NCBI GenBank assembly: GCA_964598025.1 | Contig: CAZRAU010000072.1 | Location: 1-16,799, forward strand | Origin: JALGWN01 sp964598025 | GTDB lineage: Bacteria > Arandabacterota > Arandabacteria > Arandabacterales > Arandabacteraceae | Direction of reading: 5' to 3' | DNA length: 16,799 nucleotides | In this document: in pieces, positions 1 through 6,100 of the stretch | How positions within the stretch are numbered: position 1 is the first letter of the stretch | Layout of the letters: each line of letters starts with the position of its first letter | Position numbers and translations under genes: made by a program | Notes under the pieces: model-generated | The model's database searches: none | What the model was told of the DNA's origin: nothing | The model's input: only the letters and a program-made list of their open reading frames with translations

Positions 1-124
1 ACTAATGCGACTCGTCCTTCATAAGGCGATCCTCGGACCCGACTACCTCAAGATAGGGCTCTATGGACGACCGCCTGAAGTACGGCCGCTTTCAAAGGGA
101 GAACCACGCTCCCAGACATTTGAC

Positions 125-152
125 TGGCTCCCCGGGCAGGATTCGAACCAGG
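125..152 (-). pseudogene. tRNA 3'-end fragment (acceptor plus T-arm remnant)
   Basis: Read on the minus strand, this stretch ends in CCA, preceded by a discriminator G, a seven-base acceptor strand (CCGGGGA) and a T-loop with the canonical TTCGAAT. The T-stem pairs at only three of five positions. To the right of 152, where the anticodon and D-arms of a minus-strand tRNA should lie, there is no D-arm signature, no anticodon stem and no matching 5' acceptor strand. It is therefore a fragment, not a working tRNA. Such 3' tRNA pieces are commonly left as attachment-site copies when an element integrates into a tRNA gene. No integrase is visible in the window. Confidence 0.55.
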
Positions 153-154
153 GG

Positions 155-183
155 TTGTCTCAAGGGCCGCGATCGGTCATAGT
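155..183 (+). promoter_or_regulatory. Weak candidate sigma-70 promoter for the PH-like membrane protein
   Basis: TTGTCT (155-160) and CATAGT (178-183) are separated by exactly 17 bases, and each matches the consensus at four of six positions. A start site near 190 would leave a leader of about 45 bases before the GTG at 235. The spacing is ideal but the boxes are weak, so this is a suggestion only. Confidence 0.25.
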
Positions 184-234
184 CCTTGGGTGGAACATGA
201 CGGGCGGTGGTAAGATTGAGGGAGGAGCGGTGAA

Positions 235-681
235 GTGCAGGTCCTCTATAAGCACACTCAGATTGCCTGGCCGATCATCATACCGGCGGACATCGGTGCA
301 CTTGTCTGCCTCTATCTGGCTTTCACCGCGGACATGACGTCTGCAGCCATAGGCTTCTTCATCCTTGTACTCGCCACCTACCTCTTCTATGCCATGACGG
401 TCGTCGGGACCGGCGAGACCATCCAGGTGAGGTTCGGGTTAGGCCTGATCCGAAGAACCTTCAGCATCAAGGACATCGAGTCCGTCGAGCCCTTTCGGAC
501 TTCCTTCTGGCACGGCTTGGGGATCCACTGCTCACCGGACGGCACGGTCTTCAATATCTCCGGCTGCGATGCCATAAGACTGACCATGTCCGACGGCAAA
601 CGCTATATCATCGGCACCGACGACCGCCGCCGCCTGATGAGCTACATAGAAGCCAACCGGCGGGCCCGGCCCGCACTTTAA
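235..681 (+). CDS. Small two-helix membrane protein with PH-like C-terminal domain
   Basis: The product is 148 aa. Two adjacent hydrophobic segments lie at about residues 10-30 and 36-56. A soluble tail of about 90 residues follows, with alternating strands (ETIQVRFGLGLIRR, FNISGCDAIRLTM, KRYIIGTDD) ending in a short helix. This is the usual shape of small bacterial PH-domain (DUF304-like) membrane proteins. The GTG start at 235 is chosen because a GGAGGAG ribosome-binding site lies at 221-227, eight bases upstream. Its stop codon overlaps the convergent lemA stop by four bases (678-681). The function is unknown. The PH-like assignment comes from overall pattern and not from a diagnostic motif. 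Confidence 0.7.
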   Translation: MQVLYKHTQIAWPIIIPADIGALVCLYLAFTADMTSAAIGFFILVLATYLFYAMTVVGTGETIQVRFGLGLIRRTFSIKDIESVEPFRTSFWHGLGIHCSPDGTVFNISGCDAIRLTMSDGKRYIIGTDDRRRLMSYIEANRRARPAL

Positions 682-1250
682 TCGAACTGGACCTCCGGGA
701 CTTCCTGGGCTCCCGGGGCGGCTTCGAAATAGGGCTGAGGTTCGTCGAGGCCTTTTCGCTTGGCGAAGAAGCTCCCGAGTACTTCTCTTATGTAGGTGTT
801 GAAACTCCGCACAGCCAGGTTATAGCGCCTGCGCTCCACCGCGATCCGGTTCTCGGTACCCTCAAGCTGCGCCTGCAAAGTCTGGAAGTTCTGGGAGGCC
901 TGAAGCTGTGGATAAGCCTCCACAACAACCATGAGTCTGCCCAGGGCTGAGTTCATGGCCTGGGCTTGCTCTATCTTCTCTTCCACCGTGCCCGCACTCG
1001 ACCACTGACTTCTGAGGCGCGTGATCTCAGTGAATAGATCCTCCTCATGACTCGCGTAGCCCTTCACTGTATTGACCAGATTGGGTATGAGATCGTTCCT
1101 GCGTTGGAGCATGGTCTCCACCTGCGCCCAGCTTTCTCCGACCGCCTCGTGAAGTCGCACCACCTTGTTGAGACCGTTGATATAGATCATGATGAAGATG
1201 AGCGCGATCACAGCAATCACAACCGTCACTACGGCCACACCTGCCTTCAT
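678..1250 (-). CDS. lemA: LemA family protein
   Basis: The product is 190 aa. It has one N-terminal membrane anchor (about residues 4-24, VVTVVIAVIALIFIMIYI) followed by a long helical cytoplasmic or periplasmic domain. The family hallmarks are clear: WAQVETMLQRRNDLIPNLV, then AYPQLQASQNFQTLQ, then ENRIAVERRRYN and a VRSFNTYIR helix. LemA proteins are widespread single-pass helical-bundle proteins without a settled biochemical role. The ATG at 1250 is preceded by GGAGGTG at close to ideal spacing; longer reading upstream runs antisense through the Gly-rich end of the neighbouring gene and is rejected. It is the last gene of a minus-strand operon, 58 bases after the TPM-domain gene, which is a common LemA partner. 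Confidence 0.93.
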   Translation of the reverse strand: MKAGVAVVTVVIAVIALIFIMIYINGLNKVVRLHEAVGESWAQVETMLQRRNDLIPNLVNTVKGYASHEEDLFTEITRLRSQWSSAGTVEEKIEQAQAMNSALGRLMVVVEAYPQLQASQNFQTLQAQLEGTENRIAVERRRYNLAVRSFNTYIREVLGSFFAKRKGLDEPQPYFEAAPGAQEVPEVQFD

Positions 1251-1308
1251 GTTGACACCTCCATCCTGGGAATAACCTACCGTATGCAAGGACCGATGTC
1301 CTGTGCCA

Positions 1309-2079
1309 TCACCATCCTCCCCCTGCACCTCCACCACCAGCCGATCCACCTCCGAAACCGCCGAAACCACCACCGAAACCACCCGAAGATCCCCCCATAC
1401 CGCCAATCCAAAAACCACCATGCCTGCCGAATCTCGAGCCTCCCAAGCGTCGAGCCAGGAGGGTTATGAATATGGGAAAGAAGAGGAATAACAACATGAT
1501 GACCCACGGTGGCATCGGGGATGCGGCCGGTCTTTCCAGGGTATAGGCCCCGGGCACCGAATCGCTATATGCCAGCGTCTCTCCCGCTTCGTCGAGGATG
1601 CGTTCAGCCATCATCCTTACGGCGGTAACCAAGGCCTGGTCGTACTGCCCTGACCGGAAGCCTGGCCTGAGCACCTCGCGGTAGATGACATGAGCCACCG
1701 CGTCGGGGATCACTCCCTCCAGACCGTAGCCCGGCTTTATCCACAGCTCTTTGTCCTGGAGGGCCACAAGGAGAAGCACCCCGTTGTCTTTGCCCTTCTG
1801 GCCGATCCCCCAATCCATGTAGAGATCGACCGAATACTCCTCTATGTCCCGCCCGCCGGTTGTCTCTATCGTGGCGACCGCTATCTCCGCTCCGGTCTTG
1901 GCTTTGACCTCCTCGGCGATTCGCGTCATCACGTCTTCGGCCTGGGGGGAGATCATGTCGGCGAAATCGTTTACAAAACCCGTAGGTCTCGGAAAGGCCG
2001 CGGCTTGTATGGATGATGCACCGTAGAGAGCGCATACCGCGAGGTACACCAGACCAATATACCGCACAAAGGTCTTCAT
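1309..2079 (-). CDS. TPM-domain (YgcG/DUF477-type) membrane protein
   Basis: The product is 256 aa. It has a signal peptide (about 1-26, ending ASSIQAAA) and then a TPM domain with the typical entry FPRPTGFVNDFADMIS, a central TGAEIAVATIETTGG, GIGQKGKDNGVLLLVA and IKPGYGLEGVIPD. A membrane helix lies near 192-212, and the tail from about 228 is almost pure Gly with some Ser/Ala, ending GGGGAGGGW. This is the standard architecture of YgcG-like proteins encoded beside lemA. The ATG at 2079 is preferred over an adjacent TTG at 2082. The upstream stop codon TAG is part of the AGGAG ribosome-binding site, which suggests translational coupling to the nucleotidyltransferase gene. Confidence 0.92.
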   Translation of the reverse strand: MKTFVRYIGLVYLAVCALYGASSIQAAAFPRPTGFVNDFADMISPQAEDVMTRIAEEVKAKTGAEIAVATIETTGGRDIEEYSVDLYMDWGIGQKGKDNGVLLLVALQDKELWIKPGYGLEGVIPDAVAHVIYREVLRPGFRSGQYDQALVTAVRMMAERILDEAGETLAYSDSVPGAYTLERPAASPMPPWVIMLLFLFFPIFITLLARRLGGSRFGRHGGFWIGGMGGSSGGFGGGFGGFGGGSAGGGGAGGGW

Positions 2080-2094
2080 CAATTCACCCTTCTC

Positions 2095-2835
2095 CTATAA
2101 CCCGTCAATCGCAGCGGCGAGTTTCTCAATATCTTCCACATAGGAGGCCAATACCTTGTGGGCCATCCTGCCGCCTATCTTCTCGTCGCCCGCCTTGTCT
2201 TTGAGGATGGATTCCAGGCATCCTGAATCAGCACCGAATACGCTTCCTACGGCTTTCAAGACATCGACCTTTCGTCCCGGCACAGCCTTGCCCTTAAGCC
2301 GGAGCATGGCACGCATCACCGGAATGAGCGATGTCAGCGATGCATGAAGCACTTCCTCGGCGCCCCGCTTGGTCATGCCGATCTCCAGGTAAGCCTGGCG
2401 GGTCCTAAGGGCGGCCGCCTTGAGCTGGGATTCACATTCCAATCTCAGTTCGAGGGGCTTGGCCTCGAGCGCACTGAAGAAGTCTTCCCCCATAAGAAGT
2501 GCCTGGCTCTCTCTTATCTCCACAAACTCAATGGGGAAAACATCGAGAGAGGACGCTATATACCCGGGGGTAAGGAGAAGCGGGGTTGCAATGCGTTTCT
2601 TCTTACCCCACTTGACGGTATTCAGCAGGCTGGTGAGTACATGCTCGCTGATCCGCTCGACGACCACAACCGGATTGACATCGGATTTGCCGGGGACGAA
2701 ATCCGGGCCGGTAGCGCTTCCGTAAACTGAGATCGCTTTCAGATTGGCCCCAAGGATGGCGGCCAGCTTGTCGCAGTATGCGCTCACATCCGAACGAATG
2801 GAGTCATGAAGCCGTTCCAGATTTTTATAGGTCAT
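2095..2835 (-). CDS. Nucleotidyltransferase-fold protein with altered active-site motif
   Basis: The product is 246 aa. Residues about 35-60 read ISVYGSATGPDFVPGKSD followed by VNPVVVVE. This resembles the polymerase-beta-type nucleotidyltransferase core (GSxxxG...SDxDLxV). The second catalytic Asp is replaced by Asn (SDVN), so catalysis is uncertain. The rest is mainly helical, with no membrane segment or signal peptide. The ATG at 2835 follows GGGAGG by seven bases. It is the first gene of the operon with the TPM-domain protein and LemA, and a strong promoter lies about 50 bases upstream. A role in modifying or regulating the membrane pair is possible but is inference only. Confidence 0.75.
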   Translation of the reverse strand: MTYKNLERLHDSIRSDVSAYCDKLAAILGANLKAISVYGSATGPDFVPGKSDVNPVVVVERISEHVLTSLLNTVKWGKKKRIATPLLLTPGYIASSLDVFPIEFVEIRESQALLMGEDFFSALEAKPLELRLECESQLKAAALRTRQAYLEIGMTKRGAEEVLHASLTSLIPVMRAMLRLKGKAVPGRKVDVLKAVGSVFGADSGCLESILKDKAGDEKIGGRMAHKVLASYVEDIEKLAAAIDGL

Positions 2836-2883
2836 AATCGAACCTCCCGCCTCGCCGGTTCATTAAGGTCGCGTCTTTGCATC

Positions 2884-2912
2884 AGTCTAATGAGAGCCTT
2901 TGCGGGCGTCAA
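2884..2912 (-). promoter_or_regulatory. Promoter of the nucleotidyltransferase-TPM-lemA operon
   Basis: On the minus strand TTGACG (2912-2907) is followed after exactly 17 bases by TAGACT (2889-2884). The -35 box matches at five of six positions and the -10 box at four of six. Transcription would begin near 2877 and leave a leader of about 40 bases before the ATG at 2835. Confidence 0.6.
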
Positions 2913-3007
2913 CAGAAACAGGACTCACGCGATCTTGTGGCGGCACGCTCCCTGGGGTAACAGGCGGGATCTCTGCGAGCCGGAGCACGCAACGACCGGC
3001 GATGGCA

Positions 3008-3036
3008 TTGACGCTATTGGGGCGCTTTGGTATACT
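3008..3036 (+). promoter_or_regulatory. Strong sigma-70-type promoter of the giant secreted protein
   Basis: TTGACG (3008-3013) and TATACT (3031-3036) are spaced by exactly 17 bases, each matching the consensus at five of six positions. Transcription would begin near 3043, giving a leader of about 108 bases. This argues that translation starts at or after 3151 and not at the far-upstream ATG at 2806. Confidence 0.7.
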
Positions 3037-3150
3037 CAAACTGGGTGGTCCGGTCGGGCCGTCTGCATGGCGCCCAGCCAGGGGAGCTCTGGGTACGTTC
3101 AGTCCCGCCTGCGGCGTATCCGGGCGTCCGGAGAGCGAGGTCGAACAGGC

Positions 3151-6100
3151 ATGAACGGCGCAATCGGGAGGATGCCGACTTGCATGCCACCGCGAAACGG
3201 GCTCTGCTGCTTACCGCTGATCCTACCTGTCCTCTTGGCTTTGATCCAGACGCTCCCGTCCGCCCCCACCGGCCGGCCGCCCGGTATCTTGCAGGCGGCC
3301 GAGTCTGATACCACAGCGCATGTCAGCCCGCGTCTTGCCGGGACAACCTCTCTCTTGCGGGGTGCGCCCGGCCCCGACATCACATACCCGTTGGATCCCG
3401 TTCCTGTACCCGCCGACAGCCAATGGTGGGACGGCTTCAGCCGACCCGGCGTCAGAGGCGAGGTCTATAGCGCCGCAGTGTTTGAGGGCGATCTCGTCGT
3501 TGGGGGCGCTTTCAGCGTGGCAGGCAAGACAAGGTCGACAAATGTCGCCAGGTGGGACGGTGTACAGTGGGCGGCCGTGGAGGGTGATCTGAGCAATCTG
3601 ATGGTACTGGCTGTATACGACGGCCACCTCGTTGCCGGCAAGATCGGCAGCTGTGGAGCCTACCTGGTTCGTGTCTGGGAGGGTACCTCGTGGGGGGTAC
3701 TCGGTGATGGCATCAAGGCCTGGGATGACAGCGACACCTGGCATCCACAGTGCTGGGAGTGGCCCGATTGGGTCTCGGCCCTGCAGGTCTATGATGGGAA
3801 GCTCATTGCCGGGGGCATGTTCTCGGAGGTGGCCGGCAACCCCGGCAGTTTCCTGGTCCAGTGGGACGGAGCATCGTGGAGTTCGCTCGGGAGCGAGCCG
3901 GACCGGCAGGTCGAGGCGATGACGGTCTATGACGGCAAGCTTGTCGTGGGCGGGAGTTTTCGCAATGTGGGCGACCTCGCCGCGTCGCGCATCGCGGCCT
4001 GGGACGGCGAGACCTGGTCAGCCTTCGGGCAAGGAATCAACCCCGACATAACGTCAGGCAGGTATGTATATACATTGACCGTATATGACTCCGACATCTA
4101 TGCCGGCGGCATGTTCAACAAGGCCGGAAGTACCGCTGCCGATCGCCTCGCCCGCTGGGACGGGGATGAGTGGAGTTCCATTGGCTTCGAAGCCGGAGGC
4201 TACGTCGGCGACGACGCCCCCGCTGTCTTCGCGTCCGCCGTGTACGATGGTATGCTCATAGTGGGGGGACGCTTCAATAAGACGGAAGGAGGCGTAGCAG
4301 ATTACATAGCTGCCTGGAACGGCTCATCATGGGAGGAACTGGGCTCGGGTGTGAGCGGCACAGTCTATTCACTGACGGCGTATGACGACGTGCTGATAGC
4401 CGGCGGTGAGTTCGCTTACGCGGACGGTCATGCTGTCTACAGCGTCGCGATGTGGGACGGCGAGGCCTGGTACCCCATGGGCTCGGGGCAGGGCCTCCAG
4501 GCACCTGCTAGGACGCTTGTCGTCCATGGCGGCGACCTGGTTGCGGGCGGCGAGTTCGCCGCAGCCGGCGACGCGCCGGCGAAGATTGTGGCTTCCTGGG
4601 ACGGGGCCGGCTGGCACCCCATGGACGAAGGCTGGTCATGGGAAAGTGCGGGTGGCCTCATGTCCGCCGGGGGAGATCTATTCGGCATGCACGGTAACGT
4701 GGTAAAGCGCTGGAACGGCGCAGCCTGGGAGGACCACACGGCGGATTTCGGCGAGGAGATTCGAACCGTAGGTTGCTATCGAGACCAGGTGGCTGCCGCC
4801 GGAGCCGAAGTGGCTCTGTGGAATGGACTATCCTGGGCTCCGCTCGGTCCGGGCTCAGACGGATATGTGAACGCCCTGCTGGAAGTCGATGGCGATCTAA
4901 TTGCCGGGGGCCACTTCACCGAGATTGGAGGCGTCGAAGCACTTAACATCGCCAGGTGGAATGGAAGCGCTTGGAGCGCCATGGGGGATGGCCTCAGAAA
5001 CGTCAGAGGAGCAGGGATCTACTATGAGGATGTGGTGTCCGCCCTGTGTGTATTCGACGGCAATATAGTCGCAGGCGGTTACTTCGACCGGACAGGTGAT
5101 GAGGAGGTCAAGTACATTGCCGGGTGGGACGGCGAAGCCTGGCAGCCTCTGTATAAGGGCGTAGCGAGGGACACCGATCCCCATGTGTTTGCGATCGCCG
5201 AGTATAACGGAACGCTGGTGGCCGCCGGGGACTTTCGGTGGGCAGGCGACTTCCCGGCCTGGAACATCGCCAGATGGAACGGCGGATCGTGGTCACCCAT
5301 GGGGTCGGGCATCGGGATCTTCTACAGGGTGTCATCGAGCCCCGTCCGTTACACGGTGGACGCTCTCGCGGCTCATGACGGCAGTCTCTACGCCGGCGGC
5401 TTCTTCAATCATACCGGTGGGAAACCTTCCTTTAACATCGCGCGGTGGCGGGACGCCTTCCCCGGCATGGTCATGCACTTCCGGGCGGCCCCTTCAGGGC
5501 AGGATGTGCATCTTGCCTGGACCAATCCCGATGCGGAGATCTTCAAGGGGACGCTGGTGCGCTATTCTCTTTATGCTTACCCCCTGGAATCCGATGACGG
5601 CGAGCCTGTGCCCAATGGCAACGGCGGGCGCTTCGAGGGCCCCCCAGGCAGCGATACCTCGTTCGTCTTTGCCGGGGTCACAGGGGTGACCCACTACCTG
5701 ACCGCCTTCGCCTACGATGATGCCTACAACTACTCCACCCCGGCGTTTGCGGCCCTGACCATGTGGGACTCGATACCACCACCCGCACTCCCCCACTTCG
5801 AGGCTGCTGCCGGAACCTGTGCGGTGAGGCTGGCGTGGACCAACCCGTTTGACCCGGAGTTCGAGGGAACCCTGATCCGTTTCTCCAGGGAGGCTTATCC
5901 CCTGGAGCCCGATGTCGGCGAGCCCGTGCCCAACGGCAACGACGGCGTATTCGAAGACCCGGCGGAAATCGCCGTGGCCTTTGTCCACGAGGACCTCGAC
6001 TGCGACACGACCTATTACTATACCGCCTGGGCGTTCGATGAGACGCACAACTACTCTGATCCTTCCCACGCAAGGGCAAGATCCACCGACCCGCCTGAAG

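Larger units (their letters stand above)
2836..3150. other. Divergent intergenic region with two opposed promoters
   Basis: These 315 bases separate the minus-strand nucleotidyltransferase operon from the plus-strand giant secreted protein. They hold one sigma-70-like promoter in each direction (annotated separately), whose start sites point away from each other about 165 bases apart. The plus-strand reading frame stays open through this region, but it runs across both promoters and lacks a signal peptide there, so I treat it as non-coding. No other gene or RNA is apparent. Confidence 0.6.

Noticed and set aside
5..337. A 110-codon plus-strand frame at the left edge
   Set aside because: It runs through the tRNA fragment (giving a typical spurious 'PGQDSN' peptide) and overlaps the better supported gene at 235.
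1251..1421. N-terminal extension of LemA by 57 residues
   Set aside because: It is the antisense-like frame of the Gly-rich tail of the TPM gene, lies before the membrane anchor, and the ATG at 1250 has a strong GGAGGTG site.
2806..3150. An upstream extension (115 codons) of the giant secreted protein starting at ATG 2806
   Set aside because: It crosses both divergent promoters and the start of the opposite gene, lacks a ribosome-binding site, and would bury the signal peptide inside the protein.
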